Shown here in pieces: positions 20,227 to 28,696 of a stretch of 64,000 bases of DNA. The translations under genes were made by a program, and so were the position numbers. The DNA lies in the NCBI RefSeq assembly GCF_900111765.1, contig NZ_FOIB01000004.1:744001-808000 (forward strand). The letters are read 5' to 3'. Numbering within the stretch: the first letter of the stretch is position 1; every line of letters starts with the position of its first letter. The notes under the pieces are model-generated. The model made no database searches, was not told where the DNA came from, and saw nothing but the letters and a program-made list of their open reading frames with translations. This DNA is from Myxococcus fulvus (GTDB lineage Bacteria; Myxococcota; Myxococcia; Myxococcales; Myxococcaceae).

Positions 20227-20271
20227 GGGCGCGCCGTACGTCCCCACTCATGGGGACAGGACAGCGCGCCC
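20227..20271 (-). other. Two-part stem-loop between the TolQ-type and first TolR-type genes
   Basis: The 130-nt gap holds a perfect inner hairpin GTCCCCA/TGGGGAC (20240-20246 and 20251-20257, loop CTCA) inside an outer stem GGGCGCGC/GCGCGCCC (20227-20234 and 20264-20271). No T-tract follows, so it is more likely an RNA stability or processing element, or a ratio-setting device, than a terminator. Confidence 0.55.
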
Positions 20272-20303
20272 GGGTCGCGGGTTCCCCGAGCGGGGCGCCC
20301 GAC

Positions 20304-21044
20304 TCAGTCGTCGTGGTGGTCCCGAGCGGCGGGGACGTTCAGGTTCTTGAACTTGTCCTTGTTCGCCACGATGAGGTTGAGCACGGAGACGCTGGTCTCG
20401 TTGATGTCGTTGACCAGCGACTGGGTGCGGCCCATCAGCACGGAGAAGGCGATGAGGCAGGGAATCGCCGTCACCAGCCCGAAGCCCGTGCAGTTCATGG
20501 CTTCAGAAATACCGTTGGCGAGAATGGTCGCCTTGTCGGCCGGGTTCACGTTGGCCACGGCCTCGAAGCAGGAGATGAGACCCGACACGGTGCCGAGCAG
20601 ACCGGCGAGCATCGCCGCGTTGCCGAGCATCGCGAGGTAGCCGGAGCGGGCCTCCAGGCGGGGCGTCTCGCGCAGGGTGGCCTCGTCGAGCGCCGCCTGC
20701 ACTTCGTCCTGGCCCTTCGGGACGTTCATCAGACCGGCCTTGATGACGCTGGTCAGCGGCGTGGACTTCTGCCCCGCCACGTAGTTGATGGCCTTGTCCA
20801 GGTCACCTGCGTAGATGTGCTTCTTGAGGCCGCGCAGGAAGGCTTCCTTGTTGATGGAGGCCTTGCCGAACAGCACGATGGTGCGCTCGACCATGATGGA
20901 CAGCGCCACCACGAGGCAGGCGGCGATGGGGTACATACCCCACTGACCGGCCTCCCAGCGCTTGGCAATCTCTTCGAAGAAGCCCCGCTCGGGGCCCCCC
21001 GCGTTGGCGAGCACGGCCAGATTCGTCAAAAACCCCAGGTTCAT
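20304..21044 (-). CDS. aglR: MotA/TolQ/ExbB proton-channel protein, AglR-like
   Basis: A 246-residue inner-membrane protein of the TolQ/ExbB/MotA family. Three hydrophobic helices are visible: near residues 38-55, 137-160 (with the conserved G-L-L-G-T-V-S-G-L) and 184-205 (with T-G-F-G-L-V-T-A-I-P). It would form the proton channel of a motor whose rotor or plug subunits are the two TolR-type proteins encoded downstream. GGAGG lies about 8 nt before the ATG. It is the first gene of the operon, with a strong promoter about 115 nt upstream. The match to the Myxococcus AglR gliding motor rests on gene order and the absence of Tol-Pal or TonB partners. Confidence 0.75.
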   Translation of the reverse strand: MNLGFLTNLAVLANAGGPERGFFEEIAKRWEAGQWGMYPIAACLVVALSIMVERTIVLFGKASINKEAFLRGLKKHIYAGDLDKAINYVAGQKSTPLTSVIKAGLMNVPKGQDEVQAALDEATLRETPRLEARSGYLAMLGNAAMLAGLLGTVSGLISCFEAVANVNPADKATILANGISEAMNCTGFGLVTAIPCLIAFSVLMGRTQSLVNDINETSVSVLNLIVANKDKFKNLNVPAARDHHDD

Positions 21045-21164
21045 CGCGTCTTGCCTCCACGGCGGCTCGGCCCGGCGCTCCGGACCTTCCAGAACCTGTC
21101 GCCCCCCCGGGCGTGCGCCCCAGTGATTGGGCGGCAGGAATGGATGTTGAAAACGGTGGTGCCG

Positions 21165-21193
21165 ACTTTAGGAATGGCTGTCTGGGGTGTCAA
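21165..21193 (-). promoter_or_regulatory. Sigma-70-type promoter for the TolQ/TolR operon
   Basis: Read on the minus strand: TTGACA (21188-21193), a 17-nt spacer, then TAAAGT (21165-21170). The -35 box is perfect and the -10 box matches 4 of 6. This predicts a start near 21158 and a leader of about 115 nt. The rest of the 323-nt gap (21045-21367) shows nothing else I can name. Confidence 0.75.
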
Positions 21194-21367
21194 GGCAGGG
21201 GGCCCGGCGTTAAGTGCTGAAATCTCACAGGAATTTTGCGCTGGAGTACCCCTTGCCAGCATGGACTCCAGGCAGCAATGCGGGCCATTTCCGGGGGCTT
21301 CCCAAGAACGGGCGGTTGTGTCTGCGGGCGCTTTCGACCCTGGGGAGCGCGTGGTAATGCCGGCGCC

Positions 21368-22246
21368 ATGGCGAGGAAGCGCATTGGCGAGCTGCTCCTG
21401 GAGCAGCGGGCGATCAGCGTCGCGCAGCTCGAGGCGGGGCTTTCGGCCCACCGGAAATCGGGCCAGCGGTTGGGAGCGACACTCATCGCGCAGGGGGCGA
21501 TCACCGAGGCGACGCTCGCGGGGGCGCTGAGCCAGGCCCTGGGGATGCCGCAGGTGGACCTGGCGGCGGTGACTCCGGAGTGGGCGGCGGTGCACATGCT
21601 GCGCGCGCGGTTCTGCGAGCAGCACGACCTGTTCCCCATCGCGTTGGAGAGCGTGGGCGGGCGCCGTCAGCTCGTCGTCGCGATGAGTGATCCCCTCAAC
21701 GTGCCGGCGGTGGAGGAGATCGAGTTCACCACCGGACTGAAGGTCAGCGTGCGCGTGGCGGCGCTGTCGGCCGTGCGTGGCGCCATCCTGCGCTACTACC
21801 ACAAGGTGCCGGTGGCGACCGCGAGCGGCGCGGCGGCGGCGTCCCCAGCCCGGCCCGCTCCCACGGCGCGTCCGCGTCCGGCGGTGCCCGCGAAGCCCGC
21901 GCCGGCCGCGCCCGAGGAGGATGACGAGGAGGTCATCGTCGGCGAGGAGCTGCCGCCGGGTGAGACGACCCAGCGCACGTCGCTGGCGGAGTTGATCCGC
22001 ACGCGGGAGGAGCAGCGCAAGCAGAAGCGCGAGCAGTCCGCGGCGAAGCCCAAGCCCGCCTCGGGCGGCGGCGTGCTCGATGATTTGGACTACCTCTTCG
22101 GGCAGGCGCGCGAGGACCCGGACCGCGTCGAGGAGCTGGAGCGGAAGTTCTGGGCGCTGATGCGCATCATGGCGCGCAAGGGCCTGCTCACGAACGAGGA
22201 GTTCAGCCGCGAGCTGGACGACGAGGACAAGCCCCAGGAGGGCTGA
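21368..22246 (+). CDS. GspE/MshE N-terminal domain protein
   Basis: A 292-residue cytoplasmic protein. Residues about 1-145 match the N-terminal domain of type II secretion/type IV pilus ATPases (GspE, PilB, MshE): R-I-G-E-L-L-L-E-Q, a repeated L-G-A-T-L-I-A-Q-G-A-I-T-E, and R-R-Q-L-V-V-A-M-S-D-P-L-N-V-P-A-V-E-E-I. MshEN-type domains can bind cyclic di-GMP. No ATPase domain follows: instead there are an Ala/Pro linker (about 150-190), an acidic patch and a helical C-terminus (about 235-285). The ATG at 21368 starts the domain; the open frame reaches 21236 without homology. It may be a free c-di-GMP-responsive adaptor; that is inference. Confidence 0.85.
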   Translation: MARKRIGELLLEQRAISVAQLEAGLSAHRKSGQRLGATLIAQGAITEATLAGALSQALGMPQVDLAAVTPEWAAVHMLRARFCEQHDLFPIALESVGGRRQLVVAMSDPLNVPAVEEIEFTTGLKVSVRVAALSAVRGAILRYYHKVPVATASGAAAASPARPAPTARPRPAVPAKPAPAAPEEDDEEVIVGEELPPGETTQRTSLAELIRTREEQRKQKREQSAAKPKPASGGGVLDDLDYLFGQAREDPDRVEELERKFWALMRIMARKGLLTNEEFSRELDDEDKPQEG

Positions 22247-22255
22247 GCCTCACGG

Positions 22256-22330
22256 GTGTCGCGGGTGCTGGCGTGGCGTGGCGGGCTCGGTCGTCCGCCG
22301 GCTGTCCGGGGCGCCCGCGACACATGTGTC
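22256..22330 (+). promoter_or_regulatory. Inverted repeats upstream of msr fusion gene
   Basis: The gap before the methionine sulfoxide reductase gene holds a 10-bp perfect inverted repeat (GTGTCGCGGG 22256-22265; CCCGCGACAC 22314-22323, extendable to 13 bp with one wobble pair). It also holds a perfect 12-bp palindrome GACACATGTGTC at 22319-22330. The palindrome looks like an operator; the larger repeat could fold after the preceding gene's stop. Confidence 0.45.
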
Positions 22331-22416
22331 ACCCCGGCTGAAACCGACTTCGGGGCCCACGCGTAAGGGGAACAGAACCCCCGCGCGTCGCGGCGTCACC
22401 GGAAGAGGTCTGCGCC

Positions 22417-23583
22417 ATGTCGTCCACCCTCGTCGTCTCCTCGCGAGCCCCTCGTCGCGCTTCAGCGAGCGCCTCGCGGAGCCTGTGGTTATGCATGGCG
22501 TTCGCGGTGTTCGCGGCGTGCACCCAGGCGAGCGGCGCGGCCTCGGGAGGCGGCGCGCTCGAGCCCGGGACACTCGCCGTGGCGAAGGACCCGCGGCGTT
22601 ACGAGAAGCCCTCGGACGCGGAGCTGCGTCGCACGCTCTCCCCTGTCGCGTATCAGGTGACACAGGAGTCGGCGACCGAGCCACCGTTCCGCAACGCGTA
22701 CTGGAACCACCACGAGGAAGGGCTCTACGTCGACGTCGTCACCGGAGAGCCGCTGTTCTCCTCGCGCGACAAGTTCGACTCGGGCACGGGCTGGCCCAGC
22801 TTCACGAAGCCGGTGGACACCGCCCGCGTCGTCGAGAAGCGCGACGAGGGCCTGGGCATGGTGCGCGTCGAGGTCCGCTCGAAGGCCGGCGACTCGCACC
22901 TGGGACACCTGTTCGATGACGGCCCGAGGCCCTCGGGGCAGCGCTACTGCATCAACTCCGCGTCCCTGCGTTTCGTGTCGGTGAACGACTTGGAGAAGCA
23001 GGGGTACGGCGAGTGGCTCGCGCTGTTCGGCCGCAAGCCCACGAGCGCCGCGGCGCCGAAGGTCGACGTGGGCAAGGCGCTGGCCGCGTCCGGTGTCACC
23101 GAGACGGCGCTGCTCGCGGGTGGTTGCTTCTGGGGGATGGAAGATTTGCTGCGCAAGATTCCGGGCGTGCTCCAGACGGACGTCGGCTACACGGGCGGCT
23201 CGCTCGAGCGGCCCACGTATCAAGACGTGAGCTCGGGCAGGACGGGACACGCCGAGTCGGTGCGCGTGGTGTTCGACCCCAAGGTGCTCAGCTACGAGAC
23301 GCTGCTGGAGCAGTGGTTCTTCCGCATGCACGACCCGACGACGCTCAACCGGCAGGGCAATGACGTGGGCACGCAGTATCGCTCCGCCCTCTTCGTGCTC
23401 TCCGACAGGCAGTGGCAGGTGGCCGAGGCCGTGAAGGCCCGCGTCGATGCCTCCGGGAAGTGGAAGCGCCCCGTCGTCACGCAAATCGTCCGCGCCGGTG
23501 AGTTCACGCCCGCCGAGGCCTACCACCAGGACTACCTGGTGAAGAATCCCGGCGGATACACCTGCCATTACATGAGGGACTGA
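22417..23583 (+). CDS. msrBA: Lipoprotein methionine sulfoxide reductase, MsrB-MsrA fusion
   Basis: A 388-residue exported two-domain repair enzyme. It has an N-terminal signal with lipobox F-A-A-C (Cys35). The MsrB domain (about 58-215) reduces R-sulfoxides; its catalytic Cys178 lies in R-Y-C-I-N-S and family motifs T-G-W-P-S-F and S-H-L-G-H-L-F are present. The MsrA domain (about 228-388) reduces S-sulfoxides, with G-G-C-F-W-G (Cys237) and Cys383 near the C-terminus as a likely resolving residue. The MsrB domain lacks the two CxxC zinc pairs (V-T-G-E-P-L-F replaces C-G-x-P-L-F). Location outside the inner membrane suggests repair of oxidised envelope proteins. Reductant supply is not evident nearby. 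Confidence 0.93.
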   Translation: MSSTLVVSSRAPRRASASASRSLWLCMAFAVFAACTQASGAASGGGALEPGTLAVAKDPRRYEKPSDAELRRTLSPVAYQVTQESATEPPFRNAYWNHHEEGLYVDVVTGEPLFSSRDKFDSGTGWPSFTKPVDTARVVEKRDEGLGMVRVEVRSKAGDSHLGHLFDDGPRPSGQRYCINSASLRFVSVNDLEKQGYGEWLALFGRKPTSAAAPKVDVGKALAASGVTETALLAGGCFWGMEDLLRKIPGVLQTDVGYTGGSLERPTYQDVSSGRTGHAESVRVVFDPKVLSYETLLEQWFFRMHDPTTLNRQGNDVGTQYRSALFVLSDRQWQVAEAVKARVDASGKWKRPVVTQIVRAGEFTPAEAYHQDYLVKNPGGYTCHYMRD

Positions 23584-23722
23584 GAAACACCGCGCCCTCG
23601 AGGCCGCTCGTACGCCCCCGAGATGGGGAAAGCGTGAGAGCACTTCGCGACTCAGGCTGGATGTTTCATGACCCGCCGGGCAGGCAAAGCGAGGTGGGTG
23701 CGAGTGCGGCTATGCTGGGTGG

Positions 23723-26700
23723 ATGATCTGCCCAGTCTGCGCGCGGCTTCGCGACGGGGCATCGGGGGAGTCATGCCAGGAATGTGGCACCACCCTCGTG
23801 CCCGTCACCGAGCCGCACTTCGAGGCCCTCGTCAAGACGACGCTGTCGCGACACATCGTGTCCTGGCGCGACAGCGCGCTCATCGATGAGTCGACCGCGC
23901 TGCGGCTCGAAGCAACGCTGACCCCGGTCATCGCCGAGCCCACGGTCGTCACCGTGCCTGAGGTCGTCCCCGTCGTTCCGCCGCTGGATTCCGCAGCGCG
24001 CGTGGAGGCCTGGGCGGACGGTGTCGCAGCGTCGGTGCGAAGCTCCGAGGGTTGGACGTGGGGCTGGGCCGGAGCGCTCGCGCGCTCGTTGGACCACGCC
24101 GCGAAGGAGGAGCGTGAGCAGGCCGCTCGCCGCAAGCATGGGGACCGCGACGCGAGCGAGGACGACCTGGGCTCCGCGCTGGGCTCGGGACAGTCGCTCT
24201 TCGCGCGCGATGCCTCGGGAGCGTTGGGCGGTGGGCTGGAGGCGATGGTCGCGTTGGACGCGGAGCCCGCGAGCTCGGCCCGGCTCAATGACTTCATCTG
24301 GTGGTTCCTCGGCGCGGTGCTGGTGCTGGGCGGCTCGCTCATGGGCGTGCGCGAGGCGTGGCAGGCGCTGGGAGGCGTGCCCCGTCAGCTCCTCGTGACG
24401 GGCGCGCTGTGGGGCTACCACGCGGCCTTCATCGGGCTGGGGGTGTTCCTGTCCCGCCGCTCGATGCCCGTGGGCCGGGTTCTGTCGGGCATCGGGCTCG
24501 CGCTGCTGCCCGTGGCCTTCGTCGCGATGTCCTCGCTCGTGGGCCTGTCGATGGCGGTGGGCATTCCCGTGGCGCTCGGGGTCGCGGCCATCGGATTGGT
24601 GCCGCTGCGCTCCGCGGGACGGTTGCTGTACGGGACGTCCACGTCGGCGCTCGCGCTGGCCCTGTTCCCATCGCTGCTCGCGGGGCTTCCGTTGATGGGG
24701 CTCGACGATGCGCCGTGGGCGCGTGTGCTCTGCGCGTCGGTGGGTGTGGTGGCCCTGGGCGTCACGCTGTGGCGAGGGAGGGCCGCGAAGGACGCGAGCA
24801 CGGTGCTGGTGTCCTCCTGCGCCGCGCTCTATGGCGCGCTCTGGCTGGCCGTGTTCGCCGTGGCGAGCGCCCCCTCGGGCTTCGACGCCATGGAGCCGGG
24901 CGGCGCGCTGTTCGCGGGCATGACGCTCTGGACGCAGGGGCTCGCCACGGTGCTCGCGCTGGCCGCGACCACGGAGTTCGCGCGCGGGACGCATCCGCGA
25001 CTGAGCGCGGTGGTCGAGACGGTGGCGCACGCGGTGCTTTCCGCCGGGGCGCTCGCGGGCGCGCTGGGTGCGTTCACCCTGGGCGCCGGGGATGACCTCC
25101 AGGTCGCCGCCGCGTCGGCGCTCGCGCCCGTGGTGGCCGCTGGAGTCTTCTTCCTGCTCGAGTCGCGACGTCGGGCCCTGGTCCATCCGGCGGTCATGGC
25201 CACGCTGCTGTCGGGCGTGCTGGTGGCGCGCGTCGTGGCGCCCACGGATGCGGGCTGGTGGGTGTTCGGCGGCGCCGTGGCGGCGTCCGGGTTGCTGTTC
25301 GCTTCACGCAGGTGCGCGGCGGCGATGCTGAGCATCAAGCTGCTGACATGGAGCCTCGTCGCCACGGTGGCATCGATGCCGCTGGTGGCGCGCTTCGAGG
25401 GTGAGAGCACGCCGTGGCCGCGTGTCCTGACGGGGCTGTGCATCGCCCTGGTCGCGCATGTCACGGGCGGCTGGCGCTGGCGCGCGCTGCATTACCTGGG
25501 AGGCATCGCCGCGCTCTTCGGCGCGCTGGCCTTCGTCGATGGCACCCCGGGGTTGACGGGTGAATGGAGCCGGCTGGCGGTCTTCGCTCTCCTGGCCACG
25601 CTGTACGGCGTCGTGGGTCGCGTGCAGCTCGCGTGGGCGAAGCCGGAAGCTCCGCGCGAGGCGTTGTTGCCGCTGGATGACCTCTCGATGGTGCTGGCCT
25701 CGGCGGGCGTGGTGCTGGCCGTCGGCGTCTCGCCGGTGGTCCCCGAACTGCTGTCGGGACTGCCCGGTACGCCGTGGCTCGCGCTGCCCACGGCGTGGGC
25801 TTCCGCGTGGTTGCTCCTGCGAGCCCGGCGGGATGAAACCCGGCTGGTCACCATCCTGGCGGCGCTGGGCGTGTCGCTCGTCGTGTCGCAGGTGTTGGGG
25901 ACCACGTGGGACTTCCAGTCGGCGCGGGCGGCGCTCGTCGCCGCGGCCGTGGCGTTCGGCTTCGCCGTCTTCGCGGCGCTGCGTCCTCGCGTGCTCGTGG
26001 TGACCGACGGGACGCCTCCCCTGCGCGGATTCTGGGGTCGGAAGGCGTTCGACCTGGTCCGCCTCCCCATGGGAGCGCGAGGGCTGTCGCTCTACACGGA
26101 TGGCTTCGCCACGGTGGCGCTGGCCCAGGTCATCATCGCGACCATCACGTTGGCCCACTGGCTGACGCTGCCCTCCGACGCGGAGCGAGCGCTGTGCCTG
26201 CTCGCGGGAGGGATGCTCGTCGCGGTGGCGCTGCTGGCCTTCGTGTCGCGCGGGTTCGTGGACTGGCAGTTGCGTGGCACGGTGGTGGCGCTGGCGGCGA
26301 TGGGTGGCTTCATCGCGCTGACGGCCATCATCAACCGCGCGGGTCGTCCATTGCCTCCGGACCTCGTGGCGATGCGCCACCCGCTCGTGGGAATCGCGCT
26401 GTGGGGTATGGCGCTGGCGACGCGGCGCTTCGGGCCGTGGGTGGCGGCGCGGCTGGAGAAGCCCTCTCACGGGCCGCACTACCATCTGGTGCCCCACGCG
26501 GGCGTGCTGGCGCTCGTGTTCGTCCTGCTCAAGGGGGCGGTGCTCGTCGGGATGCCGGACCCGTCTCGCGCGCTGGGCATCATCCCCCCGCTGATGGCGC
26601 TGGGGGCGGCGATGCTGATGTTGTTGCTCGCGCGCTCGTTCCGCTCGGTGCCGCTGGCGAACGTGGGGCTGTACCTGGGGATTCCGGGCGCGGCGCTCTG

Positions 26701-28681
26701 GGCGGCACGGCAGTCGCTGCTGGGTCCGTCGCTCGTCTCCCTGTCGCCGCCGAACGAGCAGTGGGTGCGAGCGGGCGCGGAGGGCTATCACTGGCTGCAG
26801 GAAGGCGCGTGGCTCGCGCCTGGGGACACGCTGTTCCTGCTGTGGCAGCGCGCGTTCGTGGGCATCGCGGCCGTGGGGCTCGTCTATGCGGCGGCCTCGA
26901 TTCGAGGACTGCCCGAGGCCTTCCGGCACCTGCTGCATCGTCGCGCGGTCACCACGGTGGTGCTCGTCACGCTGGCGGCGATCTTCCAGCCCGGGCTGAT
27001 GGCGGCGGGGCTGGTCTTGGCCACGGGCGTGGTGCTGTTCGTCGGCGGGGCACGGACGCAGGGTCGCGGCGTCCTGGGGGTGAGCGTCCTGCTGTTGGTG
27101 CACGCCGCGGCGCATCGCGTGCCCATCCTCGATGCGTGGCCGGGTCCGTTGCTGGCGCTGGTGGGGCTGTTGGTGGTGACGGTGGGGCCGTGGGTGGTGG
27201 CGCGGCGCGGGATGCCCGAGGGGCCGGCGCGAGTCCGCATCCAGCAGGCGATGATGGTCTATCTCGTGGCTGGCGGGCTGTACGCGCTGGCGGTGAACGG
27301 GGACACGTCGCCCACGATGGCGGCGCTCAACCTCCTGGCGGAGGTGCTCATCGGCTTGGGTGGGACGTGGATGGTGTCACCGGCCTTCGCCGTGACGCTC
27401 GCGCTGTCCTCGGCGGCGGTGATGGTGGCGGCGTTCCGCTGGAAGGGCGCGTTCGCGTCACTCGTCGCGGCGGTCGCGACGGGGATGATGGGGGCCACGG
27501 TGGTGGCCTCGGTGATGACGTTCTTCACCATCCGCGCGAGCCTGTCGGGACCCTGGCTTCGTTATGACGACCTGTTCTCGGTGCATGGCGCGGCGCTCGC
27601 GCTCGCGGCCTCGGGAGCGGTGGCGGCGATGCAGGCGGCGCAGCGATGGACACGCACGCGACGGCCGGACATCGCGGGCGGGATGACGTGGGGCCGTGAC
27701 GGATGGCTGGTGACGAGCGGGCTGATGCTCGCGCTCTTCGCCGTGGTGGGGCAGCCGTCCGACGAGGCGCTGAGGCTGGCCATCGCGGCCATCGGCCTGT
27801 CGGTGCTGGTGGCCCTGCACTGCGCCTGGGTGGAGCACACGGGGCGGCACGTGTACTTCGTGCAGCTCGCCGTGGTGGGCGTGTACGCGATGGTGCGGGC
27901 GCTGTACGCCTCGGGGCTTCGGGCCGAGCACGACGCGCTCTTCGCGCTGGCGCTGGGCTTCGTGTTGGTGGGCGTGACGGTGATGGCGCGGCGCGCGGGG
28001 GTGAAGCCGGTGGAGGCGGCGACGCGCAGGTTCGCGGCGTTGCTGCCTCTGGGTATGGCGATGGTGTTGCCGGGTGAGGCGACGCGGGAGGCGGCGCTGC
28101 TCGCGGGAGGCACGGGCCTCTTGTACGCGGCGTTGGGTGCGGTGGAGCGCAGCCGGATGTTCGGCGCGTTCGCGGCGGCGGCGGCCAACCTGGCGCTGCT
28201 CATCGCGGCGCTGGCCTTCGGGCTGGAGGGGCTGGAGATCTACCTGGCGCCGCTGGGCCTGTTGCTGCTGATGCTGGGGCAGCTCTTCACGGAGAGCCTG
28301 CCGCACGCGGCGCGCAACACGGTGCGAATCCTGGGCGGGCTGCTCCTGTACGTGCCGGCCGCGTCGAAGCTGGCGATGAGCGTGGGCCAGTCGCCGGATG
28401 GGACGTATGCGCTCGTCTTCGGCGGCGTGTGCCTGTTGGGCGTGGTGGTGGGCATGGCGCTGCAGATTCGCGCCTACCTGGCGCTGGGCACGCTGTTCCT
28501 CACGCTGGACGTGGTGGCGAACCTGCTCGACGCGGGCCTGAGGGACCACCGCATCGGTTTCCTGGTGATGACGCTCGCGGGCCTCACGCTCATCGGCGGC
28601 CGCATCCTGACGACGATGAAGCGTCAGGAGTGGGAGCTGCTGGTGCGCAAGGTCCGCGTGGAGCTGCGCGGCTGGGACTGA
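23723..28681 (+). CDS. Giant polytopic membrane protein with N-terminal zinc ribbon
   Basis: A 1652-residue protein, the largest in the window. The first 25 residues carry C-P-V-C (3-6) and C-Q-E-C (18-21), a zinc-ribbon-like knuckle. Residues about 25-190 are soluble and hydrophilic. From about 190 to about 1635 there is an almost unbroken series of hydrophobic segments, several dozen, rich in Ala, Leu, Val and Gly with short Arg/Pro loops. This resembles DUF2339-type polytopic proteins but at nearly twice their length. The C-terminus is charged and cytoplasmic. No transporter or enzyme motif is seen. Codon use and the third-position GC bias are those of neighbouring genes, which supports it as real. 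It is convergent with the kinase gene, 15 nt apart. Confidence 0.8.
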   Translation: MICPVCARLRDGASGESCQECGTTLVPVTEPHFEALVKTTLSRHIVSWRDSALIDESTALRLEATLTPVIAEPTVVTVPEVVPVVPPLDSAARVEAWADGVAASVRSSEGWTWGWAGALARSLDHAAKEEREQAARRKHGDRDASEDDLGSALGSGQSLFARDASGALGGGLEAMVALDAEPASSARLNDFIWWFLGAVLVLGGSLMGVREAWQALGGVPRQLLVTGALWGYHAAFIGLGVFLSRRSMPVGRVLSGIGLALLPVAFVAMSSLVGLSMAVGIPVALGVAAIGLVPLRSAGRLLYGTSTSALALALFPSLLAGLPLMGLDDAPWARVLCASVGVVALGVTLWRGRAAKDASTVLVSSCAALYGALWLAVFAVASAPSGFDAMEPGGALFAGMTLWTQGLATVLALAATTEFARGTHPRLSAVVETVAHAVLSAGALAGALGAFTLGAGDDLQVAAASALAPVVAAGVFFLLESRRRALVHPAVMATLLSGVLVARVVAPTDAGWWVFGGAVAASGLLFASRRCAAAMLSIKLLTWSLVATVASMPLVARFEGESTPWPRVLTGLCIALVAHVTGGWRWRALHYLGGIAALFGALAFVDGTPGLTGEWSRLAVFALLATLYGVVGRVQLAWAKPEAPREALLPLDDLSMVLASAGVVLAVGVSPVVPELLSGLPGTPWLALPTAWASAWLLLRARRDETRLVTILAALGVSLVVSQVLGTTWDFQSARAALVAAAVAFGFAVFAALRPRVLVVTDGTPPLRGFWGRKAFDLVRLPMGARGLSLYTDGFATVALAQVIIATITLAHWLTLPSDAERALCLLAGGMLVAVALLAFVSRGFVDWQLRGTVVALAAMGGFIALTAIINRAGRPLPPDLVAMRHPLVGIALWGMALATRRFGPWVAARLEKPSHGPHYHLVPHAGVLALVFVLLKGAVLVGMPDPSRALGIIPPLMALGAAMLMLLLARSFRSVPLANVGLYLGIPGAALWAARQSLLGPSLVSLSPPNEQWVRAGAEGYHWLQEGAWLAPGDTLFLLWQRAFVGIAAVGLVYAAASIRGLPEAFRHLLHRRAVTTVVLVTLAAIFQPGLMAAGLVLATGVVLFVGGARTQGRGVLGVSVLLLVHAAAHRVPILDAWPGPLLALVGLLVVTVGPWVVARRGMPEGPARVRIQQAMMVYLVAGGLYALAVNGDTSPTMAALNLLAEVLIGLGGTWMVSPAFAVTLALSSAAVMVAAFRWKGAFASLVAAVATGMMGATVVASVMTFFTIRASLSGPWLRYDDLFSVHGAALALAASGAVAAMQAAQRWTRTRRPDIAGGMTWGRDGWLVTSGLMLALFAVVGQPSDEALRLAIAAIGLSVLVALHCAWVEHTGRHVYFVQLAVVGVYAMVRALYASGLRAEHDALFALALGFVLVGVTVMARRAGVKPVEAATRRFAALLPLGMAMVLPGEATREAALLAGGTGLLYAALGAVERSRMFGAFAAAAANLALLIAALAFGLEGLEIYLAPLGLLLLMLGQLFTESLPHAARNTVRILGGLLLYVPAASKLAMSVGQSPDGTYALVFGGVCLLGVVVGMALQIRAYLALGTLFLTLDVVANLLDAGLRDHRIGFLVMTLAGLTLIGGRILTTMKRQEWELLVRKVRVELRGWD

Positions 28682-28696
28682 TTCAGACGGCCGCTA

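Noticed and set aside
18407..20350. Plus-strand frame opposite the TolQ/TolR operon
   Set aside because: No domain and mirrors the phase of the real genes; operon has promoter, ribosome sites and terminator.
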